The notes under the pieces were generated by a model, which did no database searches, had not been told where the DNA came from, and worked only from the letters and a program-made list of their open reading frames with translations. DNA of 34,153 nucleotides from Pseudodesulfovibrio sp. (GTDB lineage Bacteria; Desulfobacterota; Desulfovibrionia; Desulfovibrionales; Desulfovibrionaceae): contig NZ_JAQUWN010000035.1 in assembly GCF_028692895.1 (NCBI RefSeq), positions 1-34,153 on the forward strand, given 5' to 3'. The translations under genes were made by a program, and so were the position numbers. Positions within the stretch are counted from its first letter, which is position 1. Each line of letters starts with the position of its first letter. Below, one piece after another: positions 1-8,568 of this stretch.

Positions 1-2
1 GC

Positions 3-275
3 ACGGCCGGAGTCATGCGCGCGCAGGAAGACATGATGTGCGCCATGTATATAAAGAATGAGTTGGACGGGTACCCAAACAGCTTCGAGACCCTGCGCAA
101 GTTTCTGGCCGGGGTGGACAGCGCCGAGAAGTTCTTCGACGAGACCAAGGACTATGCTCCGGAACGGGATTTCGAGTTGTGCATGAACCTGAACGCCTTC
201 GACTTCGTGCTCCGGGCCGCGAGCGCGGACGGGGGAATTGTGCGGCTTGAAAAGATAACGGTCGAAAAATCCTGA
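3..275 (+). CDS. 3' end of an unidentified gene, possibly ComB-like (partial)
   Basis: The reading frame is open to the left edge, so this is the C-terminal end of a longer protein. The Met codons at 15 and nearby are probably internal. About 90 residues are visible. They are rich in Phe and acidic residues and end with a segment reading ERDFELCMNLNAFDFVLRA followed by a short charged tail. That segment resembles, from memory, the C-terminus of ComB-type 2-phosphosulfolactate phosphatases, where an acidic stretch precedes 'D..F.CA.LDAFDFVLR'. I see no motif that proves this. The stop lies 23 bases before the next gene, so the two may be co-transcribed. Confidence 0.4.
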   Translation, partial: TAGVMRAQEDMMCAMYIKNELDGYPNSFETLRKFLAGVDSAEKFFDETKDYAPERDFELCMNLNAFDFVLRAASADGGIVRLEKITVEKS

Positions 276-298
276 TTTTTTTTCGCAAGGATGGAGCC

Positions 299-1639
299 AT
301 GAGCCATCGCAAGCAGCAAGTCCTCATCGTAGACGATTCGCAGACCAACCTGACCCTGCTCGACCACATGCTGGCCCAGGAGGGGTGCGAGGTGGTTCAG
401 GCCAGGAGCGGCATCGAGGCCGTGGAAATGGTCCGGAACAACGATTTCGCCCTGATCCTCCTGGACATCCAAATGCCGGGAATGAACGGCTACGACACGG
501 CCCTGCGCATCAAGGAGCAGGACCGGGGCCGGCACGTCCCGATCATCTTCGTCACCGCCATATTCCAGGATGAGGATAACGTCCGGCAGGGCTACGAGAC
601 CGGGGCCGTGGACTACCTTTTCCGGCCTGTGGACGTCATGCTGCTCAAGAGCAAGGTCCAGGCCTTCCTCAAGATCAACAAGCAGCAGGTCCTCCTGCGG
701 CGCGAGATCGAACAGCGCAAAAAGACCGAGCAGGCCCTGCGCCTGGCCGAGGAAAAGTACCGCTCCATCTTCGAGCGCGCCGTGGAGGGCATCTTCCAGT
801 CCTCCCTGGACGGTATGCTCATGGAGGCCAACCCGGCCATGGTCCGGCTCTTCGGCTACGACAGCGCGGAGGAGATGGCCGGGATCGAGAATCTTCGCGA
901 GGCGCTCATGGTGGACGCGGACGAGCGCCGGACCTACGTCGAACTGCTCCGACGGGACGGCTTTGTGGCCAATTTCGAGTTCCGCGCCCGGCGCAAGAGC
1001 GGCGAGATCATCTGGTGTTCCGAGAGCTCCCGGCTGGTCCGGATGGGCGAGGACGGCCGGGAATACGTGGAGGGCGTGCTCGAGGACATCACCAAACGCA
1101 AGCACAGCGAGTTCGAGCTCAAGCACCTGGCCACCATGGACAGTCTGACAGGAGTGCCCAACCGCCACATCTTTTTCGACCGGCTGGAGCTGGCCGTGGC
1201 CGCCGCCAAGCGGTACGGCTCCCGGCCCGCCGTGCTTTTCGTGGACCTCAACGATTTCAAGGAGGTCAACGACACCCTGGGGCACCAGGCGGGTGACGAT
1301 CTCCTGTGCATGGTGGCCGGGCGGCTGCAGAAGCGCATTCGCGAGGCCGACACCCTGGCCCGACTCGGCGGCGACGAGTTCGGCGTCCTCCTTGCCGATG
1401 TGGAGAACGAGGAGGGGGCCCTGATCGTGGCCCGCAATTTGATCGCCGTGCTGGAGGAGCCTTTCTCCATCCAGAACAAGCAGATCCGGGTGGGGGCAAC
1501 CATCGGCATCAGCTACTTCCCCGATGACGGCAAGGACGGCGTGACCCTGGTCAGCCGGGCCGACGCGGCCATGTACGGCGCCAAGAAGAACTGCCACCAG
1601 AACGTGGGCACCTTCCGCGACTGCGGCGCTCCCAAATAG
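299..1639 (+). CDS. Response regulator with PAS and GGDEF domains (diguanylate cyclase)
   Basis: This 446-aa soluble signalling protein probably makes cyclic di-GMP from two GTP on phosphorylation. Residues 1-125 form a receiver domain with the acidic pair D12/D13, phospho-acceptor D56 (LLDIQMPG) and T86. Residues about 145-270 form a PAS domain (AEEKYRSIFERAVEGIF) ending in the usual DIT linker. Residues about 275-440 form a GGDEF domain. The active-site GGDEF is intact at residues 357-361, and the inhibitory RxxD site (READ) sits at the standard distance before it, so product inhibition is expected. The normally invariant receiver Lys before Pro110 is Arg (FRP). Start ATG has AAGGATGGAG upstream. 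A terminator follows the stop. Confidence 0.93.
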   Translation: MSHRKQQVLIVDDSQTNLTLLDHMLAQEGCEVVQARSGIEAVEMVRNNDFALILLDIQMPGMNGYDTALRIKEQDRGRHVPIIFVTAIFQDEDNVRQGYETGAVDYLFRPVDVMLLKSKVQAFLKINKQQVLLRREIEQRKKTEQALRLAEEKYRSIFERAVEGIFQSSLDGMLMEANPAMVRLFGYDSAEEMAGIENLREALMVDADERRTYVELLRRDGFVANFEFRARRKSGEIIWCSESSRLVRMGEDGREYVEGVLEDITKRKHSEFELKHLATMDSLTGVPNRHIFFDRLELAVAAAKRYGSRPAVLFVDLNDFKEVNDTLGHQAGDDLLCMVAGRLQKRIREADTLARLGGDEFGVLLADVENEEGALIVARNLIAVLEEPFSIQNKQIRVGATIGISYFPDDGKDGVTLVSRADAAMYGAKKNCHQNVGTFRDCGAPK

Positions 1640-1670
1640 CTCAAATTCAACTCGTCAATAGGGCCATGGC

Positions 1671-1697
1671 GCCCCGTGCCTGCACGGGGCGTTTTTT
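1671..1697 (+). terminator. Rho-independent terminator after the GGDEF gene
   Basis: A perfect 8-bp GC-rich stem (GCCCCGTG / CACGGGGC) with a CCTG loop is followed by G and six T residues. It lies 32 bases after the stop codon and separates the signalling gene from the nuo operon. Confidence 0.9.
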
Positions 1698-1853
1698 CCC
1701 GCTGTAAAAAAGTCGTGCGAGCGCCGGGGAGCCTTGGCGTCCCTTGCGGGAGCCCGTCCAGCCGATTCTCTGGACTTTTTCCAGAAACGGCTCAGAGTCA
1801 AAAAAATGGGGTGCTTAGACGGCCGACACTTTGCGAAAAAAAGGGCTATGTAC

Positions 1854-1950
1854 TTGACTTACCCCTTCATTAAGGGCATGTGAATCGATAACCTTGGAAA
1901 TAAAGTATTGGTTTGGGTTTCAAGCAAATTTACTGCCAAAAGGACTGGGT
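1854..1950 (+). promoter_or_regulatory. Probable nuo operon promoter/leader region
   Basis: The 1640-1950 gap holds the terminator at 1671-1697, an imperfect hairpin at 1756-1792 and then this region before nuoA. TTGACT at 1854-1859 is a good -35 element, but no good -10 lies 16-18 bases downstream. A short inverted repeat (CCCTT-CATT-AAGGG, 1863-1876) directly follows it and could be an operator. The nuoA ribosome site AAAGGA (1938-1943) ends the region. A weak GG-N10-GC sigma-54-like match lies upstream at 1820-1835. The exact start of transcription cannot be read from sequence. Confidence 0.3.
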
Positions 1951-2328
1951 ATGGTTTTCAACTGGCTGCATTTTGCGATCGTTCTGTTTTTGCTCGCCGG
2001 ACTGCTTTTCGCTGTCGGGCCGATCATCCTGGCTATGCTGCTGGCGCCCCAATCAAGGGGGGGGGACATAGGGATGCCGTACGAGTGCGGCATGGTCCCC
2101 TACGGCAGTTCCTGGTCGAGGTGGGGGGTGTCGTTCTACATCTACGCCCTGATCTTCCTCGCCTTCGACGTGGATGTCCTTTACCTGTTCCCGGTTTCCA
2201 CGGCGTATGTTGACGCCGAGGGCTGGGTTTCCTTCGTAAAGGTATTCATCTTCCTGTTCTTCCTTATTCTCTCCGTCATTTATTTTTGGGCGAAAGGGGT
2301 GTTCACATGGCCGCGCAGGATTCAGTAG
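1951..2328 (+). CDS. nuoA: NADH-quinone oxidoreductase subunit A
   Basis: This small membrane subunit of complex I sits at the junction of the membrane arm and the quinone site. It has 125 aa with three hydrophobic segments (about 8-30, 62-82 and 92-115). The loop after the first helix carries the family pattern [13 protein letters not shown], which includes the conserved Cys of the quinone-gate loop. I chose ATG 1951 because AAAGGA precedes it at good spacing and the length fits the family. An upstream in-frame TTG at 1894 lacks such a site. It is the first gene of the operon, and its end overlaps nuoB by 22 bases, suggesting translational coupling. Confidence 0.93.
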   Translation: MVFNWLHFAIVLFLLAGLLFAVGPIILAMLLAPQSRGGDIGMPYECGMVPYGSSWSRWGVSFYIYALIFLAFDVDVLYLFPVSTAYVDAEGWVSFVKVFIFLFFLILSVIYFWAKGVFTWPRRIQ

Positions 2329-2852
2329 TGCAAAGGGACCTGTTGACCAAAAGCGGGAACTACATGGACCCGCCCCTGGTCAACATGAAGCTGGCGCAGG
2401 ACATTTTCGACGTCTGTCGATCCATGTCCCTGTGGCCCATGACCTTCGGCCTTGCCTGCTGCGCCATCGAGATGATGGCCACGGGCATGGCGCGGTTCGA
2501 CATGGCCCGCTTCGGCGCGGAGGTCTTCCGGCCCTCGCCCCGCCAGTCGGACGTCATGATCGTCGCGGGCACCGTCACCAAGAAGATGGCCCCCTCGGTG
2601 GTGCGCCTCTACGAGCAGATGCCCGGCCCCAAGTGGGTCATCGCGATGGGCAACTGCGCCATCTCCGGCGGGCCCTTCAAGATCAAGGACAACTACAACG
2701 TCATCGAGGGCGTGGACACGCTCATCCCCGTCGACGTGTACGTGCCGGGCTGTCCGCCCAGGCCGGAAGGGCTGCTCGAAGGCTTCTTCCAGTTGCAGCG
2801 GCTCATCACCGGAAAGCGCTGGTGGCCCGTGGCCGCCGAAGTGGAGGGCTAG
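2307..2852 (+). CDS. nuoB: NADH-quinone oxidoreductase subunit B (cluster N2)
   Basis: NuoB carries the terminal 4Fe-4S cluster N2 that hands electrons to quinone. In this 181-aa protein all four N2 ligands are visible: the adjacent pair in [11 protein letters not shown], one Cys in GNCAISGG and one in VPGCPPRPE. Basic and aromatic residues around [19 protein letters not shown] match the family. I chose ATG 2307, with GAAAGGGG seven bases upstream, over a TTG at 2286 that lacks its own ribosome site. The gene overlaps nuoA and is followed four bases later by nuoC. Retention of all N2 ligands argues that the enzyme is a redox-active complex I and not only an antiporter assembly. Confidence 0.96.
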   Translation: MAAQDSVVQRDLLTKSGNYMDPPLVNMKLAQDIFDVCRSMSLWPMTFGLACCAIEMMATGMARFDMARFGAEVFRPSPRQSDVMIVAGTVTKKMAPSVVRLYEQMPGPKWVIAMGNCAISGGPFKIKDNYNVIEGVDTLIPVDVYVPGCPPRPEGLLEGFFQLQRLITGKRWWPVAAEVEG

Positions 2853-2856
2853 GCCT

Positions 2857-3384
2857 ATGCTGAAAGCGCTCGAAGGCGTTCAGACCCAGTGCGTGGCCAG
2901 GCAGGACAAAGGGACGACCGGACATGTCTGGTCCGTCTTCCTGGCTCCGGGGCAGGTGGTCAAGGCGGCGGGGAAGCTCTACGAGGCGGAATACTCCCTC
3001 GAAGACATCTTCGCCCTGGATTTCGAAGAGGGATTTCTGGTCCTCTATCACTTCAACCGGTGGTTGGTGGACGAGCGCGTGGTGCTTCGCGTCCTCGTCC
3101 CGAAGAACAACCCCGTCGTGCCCTCCATTGCGGGTATCTTCCAAGGGGCGGAGTGGCACGAGCGGGAAACCCGCGACTTCCACGGCGTCCGGTTCGAGGG
3201 CAATCCGAACCTCGTGCCGTTGCTCATGCCCGTGGAGACCGCGGACCTCTTCCCCCTCGTCAAGTCCGACAAGGTCCGCGCGTCCATCAAGACGCTGCTG
3301 AACCTGGGGGAGGTGGTTTCCTGCACCAAGGCCATCGAGGAGTTGTTTGCGGAAGCGGAGGCCGGGGAGGCCTCCGAAGCGTAG
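2857..3384 (+). CDS. nuoC: NADH-quinone oxidoreductase subunit C (30 kDa)
   Basis: NuoC is a peripheral-arm subunit without cofactors that packs against NuoD and NuoB. This 175-aa protein has the signature WHERETRDFHGVRFEGNP at about residues 100-117, the equivalent of the usual W.ERE..D..G..F.GHP. It is separate from NuoD, not fused as in Escherichia coli. The last 15-20 residues are Glu/Ala-rich and look like a flexible tail. It starts four bases after nuoB; nuoD follows after 39 bases. Confidence 0.92.
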   Translation: MLKALEGVQTQCVARQDKGTTGHVWSVFLAPGQVVKAAGKLYEAEYSLEDIFALDFEEGFLVLYHFNRWLVDERVVLRVLVPKNNPVVPSIAGIFQGAEWHERETRDFHGVRFEGNPNLVPLLMPVETADLFPLVKSDKVRASIKTLLNLGEVVSCTKAIEELFAEAEAGEASEA

Positions 3385-3423
3385 GCCGGGGCGACCGGTC
3401 GGTCATACAAGGACTGAGAAGTT

Positions 3424-4596
3424 ATGTCGGCTTACCAGAATTCAGAACAGATGAAGGGTGATTTCTACACCCAGAAGTTCGAGGCCGGGAAGCGGGACGG
3501 CACCCTGATCCTCAACATGGGCCCGCAGCACCCGTCGACCCACGGCGTGCTCCGGATCGTTGTGGAGCTGGACGGCGAATACGTCGTCCGGGCCGAGCCC
3601 GTGCTGGGCTACCTGCACCGCATGCATGAAAAAATGGGCGAGACCCAGACCTGGGGAGGGTTCATCCCCAATATGGGGCGCGTCGACTACGGTCATCCCA
3701 TGGCCTGGAACTGGGCCTACTGCGGCGCCGTGGAAAAACTGATGGGCATCGAGGTGCCCGAACGGGCGGAGCTGCTCCGGGTCATCATGACCGAGCTCAA
3801 CCGTCTCACCTCCCACCTGCTGTGGTGGGGGGCCTACATCCTCGACCTGGGGGCGTTCACGCCGATCATGTACGCGTTCGACGACCGCGAAATGCTGCTG
3901 GACATCCTGCAGCGGCCCACGGCCTCCAGGCTCACCTACTCCAACTTCCGCGTCGGCGGGCTCCAGATGGACGTCGACGACAAGTGCATCGAGATGATCA
4001 AGGCGTTCATCCCGCACTTCCGCAAGCGGCTGCCCATGTACAAGGACCTGGTTACGGACAACCTGATCCTGAGGCGTCGCATCGAGGATATCGGGATCAT
4101 CGACCAGGACATGTGCCGCCGCTACGGCTGCACCGGTCCGGTCCTGCGCGGGGCGGGCGTCGCCTACGACGTGCGCCGCGCTGAACCCTACTCGGTCTAC
4201 GACCGGTTCGACTTCGAGATCCCGACCCAGACCAGCGCCTGCTCGGCCGGACGCTACCTGGTTCGCGTGGCGGAGATGGAGCAGTCCATGCGCATCATCG
4301 AGCAGGCCATCGAGATGCTCCCGAGCGCGCAGGGCGGCTACATTGTGGACAAGGCGCCCAAGCCGGCCATGAAGCCCCCCGTGGGCGAGGCCTACTTCTG
4401 CGTCGAGGGCGGCCGCGGCAAGGTCGGCGTGTATGTGGTCTCGGACGGCTCCAAGACGCCGTACCGCGTCAAGCTGCGCGCGCCCGGGTTCTCGAACCTG
4501 AGCGCCTTCGCCGAGGCGGCGACCGGCACGCTCATCGCGGACGCCGTGGCCATCCTGGGCAGCCTGGACCTCATCATTCCGGAAATCGACAGGTAG
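3424..4596 (+). CDS. nuoD: NADH-quinone oxidoreductase subunit D (49 kDa)
   Basis: NuoD, with NuoB, forms the quinone-binding cavity. This 390-aa protein has the N-terminal signature MGPQHPSTHGVLR, whose His contacts the quinone head group, and the segment HRMHEKMGE. The stretch NWAYCGAVEKLMGIEVPERAE contains the region of the second quinone-site residue (Tyr). The C-terminus reads IIPEIDR, equivalent to the usual GE.DR ending. The length matches stand-alone NuoD proteins. No [NiFe] cysteine pairs are present, so this is not a hydrogenase large subunit. A GAGAAG ribosome site precedes the ATG. Confidence 0.96.
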   Translation: MSAYQNSEQMKGDFYTQKFEAGKRDGTLILNMGPQHPSTHGVLRIVVELDGEYVVRAEPVLGYLHRMHEKMGETQTWGGFIPNMGRVDYGHPMAWNWAYCGAVEKLMGIEVPERAELLRVIMTELNRLTSHLLWWGAYILDLGAFTPIMYAFDDREMLLDILQRPTASRLTYSNFRVGGLQMDVDDKCIEMIKAFIPHFRKRLPMYKDLVTDNLILRRRIEDIGIIDQDMCRRYGCTGPVLRGAGVAYDVRRAEPYSVYDRFDFEIPTQTSACSAGRYLVRVAEMEQSMRIIEQAIEMLPSAQGGYIVDKAPKPAMKPPVGEAYFCVEGGRGKVGVYVVSDGSKTPYRVKLRAPGFSNLSAFAEAATGTLIADAVAILGSLDLIIPEIDR

Positions 4597-4605
4597 GGTG
4601 GAGCA

Positions 4606-5580
4606 ATGAGCGCATTCGTACAACAACTGTTAGTCCTGATCGTCGCCGCCGTCGCGGCCATGATCTGGCTCGGCATCAACGCCCTGGTCTGGGTCTACTG
4701 CGAGCGCAAGTTCGCGGGGCACATCCAGCGTCGGCCCGGCCCCTTCGAGGTCGGCCCCCACGGCGCGTTGCAGCCGCTTATCGACGGCCTGAAACTCATG
4801 GGCAAGCAGCTCCTCACCCCGGACAACGCGGACGCCATCCTCTACTGGCTGGCCCCTATCCTGTCCATGCTGCCGGTGCTGCTGCTCTTCCTGCCCATCC
4901 CGTACGGCCCGGTGCTGACGGGCATGGACGTCAACCTCGGCCTGCTGCTGATCCTGGCGTTCTCCAGCTTCAACGGTCTGGCCGTGCTGCTGGCTGGCTG
5001 GTCCTCCAACAACAAATGGGGCCTGCTGGGCGCGGCCCGAGCCGTGTCCCAGACCGTGGCCTACGAGATCCCGCTGCTCCTGGTCGTCCTGGCCGTGACC
5101 TTCATGACCGGCACGCTGAGCCTGACCGAGATCACCAACATGCAGGCCGGACACATCGGCAACTGGTTCATCTGGAAGCAGCCCCTGGCCTTCCTGATCT
5201 TCCTGGTGGCCATGTTCGGCGAGACCAACCGCGCCCCCTTCGACCTGGCCGAGGCCGAGTCGGAGCTGACCGCCGGTTTCCACACGGAGTACTCCTCCAT
5301 GGGATTCGGTCTCTTCTTCATGGCGGAATATGGATACATGGTCGTCATGTGCTCCGTATGCTCGGTCCTGTTCCTGGGCGGCTATCACGGTCCGTTCCCG
5401 GGCGTGGACGGCTGGTGGTGGATGCTCCTCAAGACCTTCGCCCTGCTGTCCTTCATGGTCTGGGTGCGCTGGACCTACCCCCGCGTGCGGTTCGACCAGC
5501 TCCTGAACATCAACTGGAAATGGCTGTTGCCGCTGGCCACGTTCAACCTGCTGGCCACGGCGCTGATCCTGAAGCTGTAG
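4606..5580 (+). CDS. nuoH: NADH-quinone oxidoreductase subunit H
   Basis: NuoH anchors the peripheral arm and lines the entrance of the quinone channel. This 324-aa polytopic protein (about eight membrane helices) has the ERKFAGHIQRRPGP.EVGPHG signature near residue 35 and the acidic loop GETNRAPFDLAEAESEL near residue 208, which is central to coupling. The first signature departs slightly from the common RLGPNRVGPFG form. The Glu/Asp cluster of the second loop is complete, which supports an active proton path. It begins nine bases after nuoD with GGTGGAG as ribosome site. Confidence 0.95.
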   Translation: MSAFVQQLLVLIVAAVAAMIWLGINALVWVYCERKFAGHIQRRPGPFEVGPHGALQPLIDGLKLMGKQLLTPDNADAILYWLAPILSMLPVLLLFLPIPYGPVLTGMDVNLGLLLILAFSSFNGLAVLLAGWSSNNKWGLLGAARAVSQTVAYEIPLLLVVLAVTFMTGTLSLTEITNMQAGHIGNWFIWKQPLAFLIFLVAMFGETNRAPFDLAEAESELTAGFHTEYSSMGFGLFFMAEYGYMVVMCSVCSVLFLGGYHGPFPGVDGWWWMLLKTFALLSFMVWVRWTYPRVRFDQLLNINWKWLLPLATFNLLATALILKL

Positions 5581-5592
5581 AGGTGTAGCATT

Positions 5593-6183
5593 ATGAATAC
5601 CTTCAGAAAACACGTCATACAGCCGATCATCGACTGCTGGTCCCTGATTGTGGGCCTCAAGATCACGGGCAAGTACTTCTGCAAGCCCCTGATCACGGTC
5701 CACTACCCGCGCGAGGTCATCGACAGCGAAAACCTGTCCACCTACGGCGGACACGTCGAACTGATCGGCAAGCCCAAGGATCCGGCCACGCCCAAGTGCA
5801 TCTCCTGCATGATGTGCGTGACCAACTGCCCGAGCGGGTGCCTGACGGTCGTCAAGTCCAAGGCCCCCAAGCCCACCGCGGACCAGGAAGCCGCCTGGAA
5901 GGCCGCCGAGGAGGCGGGAGAAAAGGTCGAAAAACCCAAGGCTCCCAAGAACCCGGCCAAGTTCATTTACGATTACACCAAGTGCAGCCTGTGCGGCACG
6001 TGTATCGAGAACTGTCCCGCCAAGTCGCTCCGGTTCTCCAACAACATCTACTGGGTCGCCACCAGCAGGGCCGAGATGAAGATTGATCTCCTCGCCAGGC
6101 TGAAGGGGCAGGCCGCGGAGGTCTCCGCGCCCGCTCACGCTCCCAAGTCCGAGGCTTCCGCCCCGGCGGAGAAGGAGGCTTAA
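5593..6183 (+). CDS. nuoI: NADH-quinone oxidoreductase subunit I (two 4Fe-4S clusters)
   Basis: NuoI carries clusters N6a and N6b, which relay electrons towards N2. This 196-aa protein has two ferredoxin motifs, CISCMMCVTNCPSGCL near residue 70 and CSLCGTCIENCPAKS near residue 133, each with the four-Cys pattern. Between them is a longer than usual Lys/Pro/Ala/Glu-rich linker (about residues 85-125), and a second Ala/Pro/Glu-rich tail follows the last cluster. As NuoE, NuoF and NuoG are missing, NuoI is the most exposed electron entry point and is the likely docking place for an alternative donor. The ribosome site of nuoJ lies inside its last codons. Confidence 0.95.
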   Translation: MNTFRKHVIQPIIDCWSLIVGLKITGKYFCKPLITVHYPREVIDSENLSTYGGHVELIGKPKDPATPKCISCMMCVTNCPSGCLTVVKSKAPKPTADQEAAWKAAEEAGEKVEKPKAPKNPAKFIYDYTKCSLCGTCIENCPAKSLRFSNNIYWVATSRAEMKIDLLARLKGQAAEVSAPAHAPKSEASAPAEKEA

Positions 6184-6186
6184 GGA

Positions 6187-6696
6187 ATGGAAGTTTTGGC
6201 AAAAATCGCATTCAGCGTCTATACGCTCATCATATTGGGCGGCTGTGTGGTCGCGGTCTCCAGCTCCAGCCTGGTCCGCGCCCTGGTCGGCCTGATCACC
6301 ACCCTCATCGGGGTGGCGGGCATGTACCTGCTGCTGGCCACGCCGTTCATGGCGTTCATGCAACTGCTCATCTACGTGGGCGCCGTTTCGGTCCTCATCT
6401 TCTTCGCGGTCATGCTCACGCGGGCCGAGCAGGGGGGCGACGAGGCCGGGAGCGCACCCATGAAGACCTACGTGTTCGGCCTGGCGGCCACCATCGCCCC
6501 GGCGGCCATCCTCGGGTGGCTGGTCCTGACCCGGCCGGTGGCGTCCGTGGCCGTGCCCGTCGAAGTCACCATCAAGCAATTGGGCGGCGGGCTTCTTGGC
6601 TCGTACTTCCTGCCCTTTGAACTCATCTCGGTCATCCTCATGGTCGCCATGTCCGGCGCCGTGCTCCTGACCTGGGAAAAGCGGGGGAAGAAATAG
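6187..6696 (+). CDS. nuoJ: NADH-quinone oxidoreductase subunit J
   Basis: NuoJ is a five-helix membrane subunit near the quinone chamber. The 169-aa protein has the family segment MAFMQLLIYVGAVSVLIFFAVMLTR (about residues 56-80), which contains the conserved Tyr and the pi-bulge helix TM3. A short soluble loop follows, then two further helices. The ATG lies three bases after the nuoI stop, and AGGAGG eight bases upstream supports it. The nuoK start directly abuts the nuoJ stop. Confidence 0.93.
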   Translation: MEVLAKIAFSVYTLIILGGCVVAVSSSSLVRALVGLITTLIGVAGMYLLLATPFMAFMQLLIYVGAVSVLIFFAVMLTRAEQGGDEAGSAPMKTYVFGLAATIAPAAILGWLVLTRPVASVAVPVEVTIKQLGGGLLGSYFLPFELISVILMVAMSGAVLLTWEKRGKK

Positions 6697-7005
6697 ATGA
6701 GCGCCCTGACTCTGTATCAAATCGTCGCGCTGATCCTGCTGTGCGCGGGCCTCTTCGGCCTGACCCAGCGGAGAAGCCTCGTCGGCATGTTGATCTGCGT
6801 GGAGCTGATGCTCAACGGCGCGGGCCTGTCCATCGTGGCGGCCGCCCAGCTCACGGACTTCAGCGCGATCCTCGGCCAGCTCGGCACCCTGTTCGTCATG
6901 GGGCTCGCTGCGGCCGAGGCGACGCTCGTGCTGGCCATCGTCGTGGTCGTGGCCCGGCGGTTCGGTTCCGCCAAAACCAGTGACATCACCACCCTGAAGG
7001 AGTAG
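6697..7005 (+). CDS. nuoK: NADH-quinone oxidoreductase subunit K
   Basis: NuoK is an MrpC-like three-helix subunit that carries part of the central proton wire. The 102-aa protein keeps both buried acidic residues: E36 in the segment CVELMLNG and E74 in LAAAEATL, which match the two functional Glu residues of the family. The length is typical. The start codon directly follows the nuoJ stop. Confidence 0.95.
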   Translation: MSALTLYQIVALILLCAGLFGLTQRRSLVGMLICVELMLNGAGLSIVAAAQLTDFSAILGQLGTLFVMGLAAAEATLVLAIVVVVARRFGSAKTSDITTLKE

Positions 7006-7010
7006 CCGCC

Positions 7011-8558
7011 ATGGATGGAGTGACCATAGTCTCTGCCAGGATACTGCTGCCGGTGGTGATCACGCTGATTGCGCCGCTCTTTATCTGGCTCTGTCGAAAA
7101 GATGAAAACCGGCGGGAGGCCATCAGCTTCGTGGCCGCCGCCCTTACCTTCGCAAGCGTGCTCTACATGGCCCCGGCCGTGCTGCGCGGCGAGGTGTGGT
7201 ACTATCATGTGACCACCATCATGCCGGGCATAAGCATCGCCTTCGCCGCCGACGGCCTGTCCATGGTCTTCGGCCTGATCGCGCCGTTCCTCTGGTTCTT
7301 CGTGACCAGCTACAACGTCGGGTACATGCGCGGGCTTCACGAGCACGCCCAGACCCGCTACTACGTCTGCTTCGCGGTGGCCATCTTCGGCGCCGTGGGC
7401 GTGGCCCTGTCCGCCAACGTGTTCACCCTGTACCTCTTCTACGAGGTCATCACCGTGTTCACGTATCCTCTGGTCTACCACCACGAGGACGCCGAGGCGA
7501 AGGTCGGGGCGCGCAAGTACATCGTCTACTTGATGGGTACGTCCAAGCTGTTCCTGCTGCCCGCCATGGTCCTGACCTACGTGCTGGTCGGCAACCTGGA
7601 CTTCCACCTGTCCGACATCGTGAACGGCATGTTCTCCGCCCAGGTGGTGGCCGAACATCCGCACCTGGTGGCGCTGACCTACTGGCTGTACATCCTGGGC
7701 ATCGGCAAGGCGGCGCTCATGCCGTTCCACAACTGGCTGCCCTCGGCCATGGTGGCGCCCACCCCGGTCTCGGCCTTGCTGCACGCGGTGGCGGTCGTCA
7801 AGGCGGGCGTCTTCTGCGTCAGCCGCATCGTGCTCTCGGCCTTCGGCACCAAGACAGCCTCGTTCCTGACCCTGAGCCAGTTGTACATCGGCTCGCCTGG
7901 CACCTTCCTGGGCGACACCAGCCTCGGGATGAGCACGGCGTATGTCGCCACGTTCACCCTGGTGGTGGCCTCGTTCATCGCCCTGACCAAGGACGACATC
8001 AAGGCGCGGCTCGCCTATTCCACGGTCGCCCAGCTCTCCTACGTCGTGGTCGGCGTGACCATGCTGGTGGACTCGGCGGTGCAGGGCGGCGTGATGCACA
8101 TCGCCCACCACGCCTTCTCCAAGATCACGCTCTTCATGGCCGCCGGTGCGATCTTCGTCGCCACCGGCCTGCGGAGCATCAGCCAGATGGACGGCCTGGG
8201 CCGCCGGATGCCGTGGACCTTCGGGGCCTTCGGTATCGCGTCCCTCTCCATGATCGGCATGCCGCCGGTCTGCGGATTCGTCTCCAAGTGGTATCTGGTC
8301 AACGGCACCCTCGACAGCGGGCACATCGGCATCCTGGTGGCCCTGCTGCTTTCCACGGCGCTCAACGCGGGCTACTTCGTGCCCATCACGTATCGCGCCT
8401 TTTTCCGCAAGCCGAAACCCGAGGCGAACATCGGCCAGTACAACGAGGCATCCATGACCATGGTCGTGCCGCTCTGCTTTACGGCGGCCGTCTCCGTGTT
8501 CCTGGGTCTGTATCCGCAGACATTCCTGAACTTCGTCAACATCTTGGGCAAGTTCTAG
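7011..8558 (+). CDS. Antiporter-like membrane subunit, MrpD/NuoM type (extra complex I pump module)
   Basis: This 515-aa protein has about 14 hydrophobic helices and belongs to the proton-conducting transporter family. Functional charges are complete: the TM5 Glu in LFYEVITVFTYPL, the TM7 Lys in GIGKAALMPFHNWLP, the TM8 Lys in HAVAVVKAG and the TM12 Lys in GFVSKWYLV. The last motif resembles MrpD more than NuoL or NuoM. It lacks the long C-terminal lateral helix of NuoL. It lies where nuoL normally begins, six bases after nuoK, with AAGGAG eight bases before the ATG. Because a NuoL-like protein, NuoM and NuoN all follow, this looks like a fourth antiporter-type subunit. I infer membership in the same complex from operon position. 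Confidence 0.85.
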   Translation: MDGVTIVSARILLPVVITLIAPLFIWLCRKDENRREAISFVAAALTFASVLYMAPAVLRGEVWYYHVTTIMPGISIAFAADGLSMVFGLIAPFLWFFVTSYNVGYMRGLHEHAQTRYYVCFAVAIFGAVGVALSANVFTLYLFYEVITVFTYPLVYHHEDAEAKVGARKYIVYLMGTSKLFLLPAMVLTYVLVGNLDFHLSDIVNGMFSAQVVAEHPHLVALTYWLYILGIGKAALMPFHNWLPSAMVAPTPVSALLHAVAVVKAGVFCVSRIVLSAFGTKTASFLTLSQLYIGSPGTFLGDTSLGMSTAYVATFTLVVASFIALTKDDIKARLAYSTVAQLSYVVVGVTMLVDSAVQGGVMHIAHHAFSKITLFMAAGAIFVATGLRSISQMDGLGRRMPWTFGAFGIASLSMIGMPPVCGFVSKWYLVNGTLDSGHIGILVALLLSTALNAGYFVPITYRAFFRKPKPEANIGQYNEASMTMVVPLCFTAAVSVFLGLYPQTFLNFVNILGKF

Positions 8559-8568
8559 GGGGGATGAT

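Noticed and set aside
1820..1835. Sigma-54 promoter before nuoA
   Set aside because: The GG-N10-GC spacing fits, but the -24 side matches only GGC of TGGCACG, which is too weak to call.
1676..1873. 65-codon open frame between the GGDEF gene and nuoA
   Set aside because: It begins inside the terminator stem, has no ribosome site and ends in the promoter region.
3424..4596. NuoD as a group 4 [NiFe] hydrogenase large subunit (Ech/Hyf type)
   Set aside because: The two CxxC metal-binding pairs at the N- and C-termini are absent; the chain has NuoD quinone-site motifs instead.
4630..6720. Long minus-strand open frame (696 codons) opposite nuoH-nuoK
   Set aside because: It is antisense to well-supported genes and its composition (Gly, Asp, His, Gln rich, no domains) is that of a GC-rich shadow frame.
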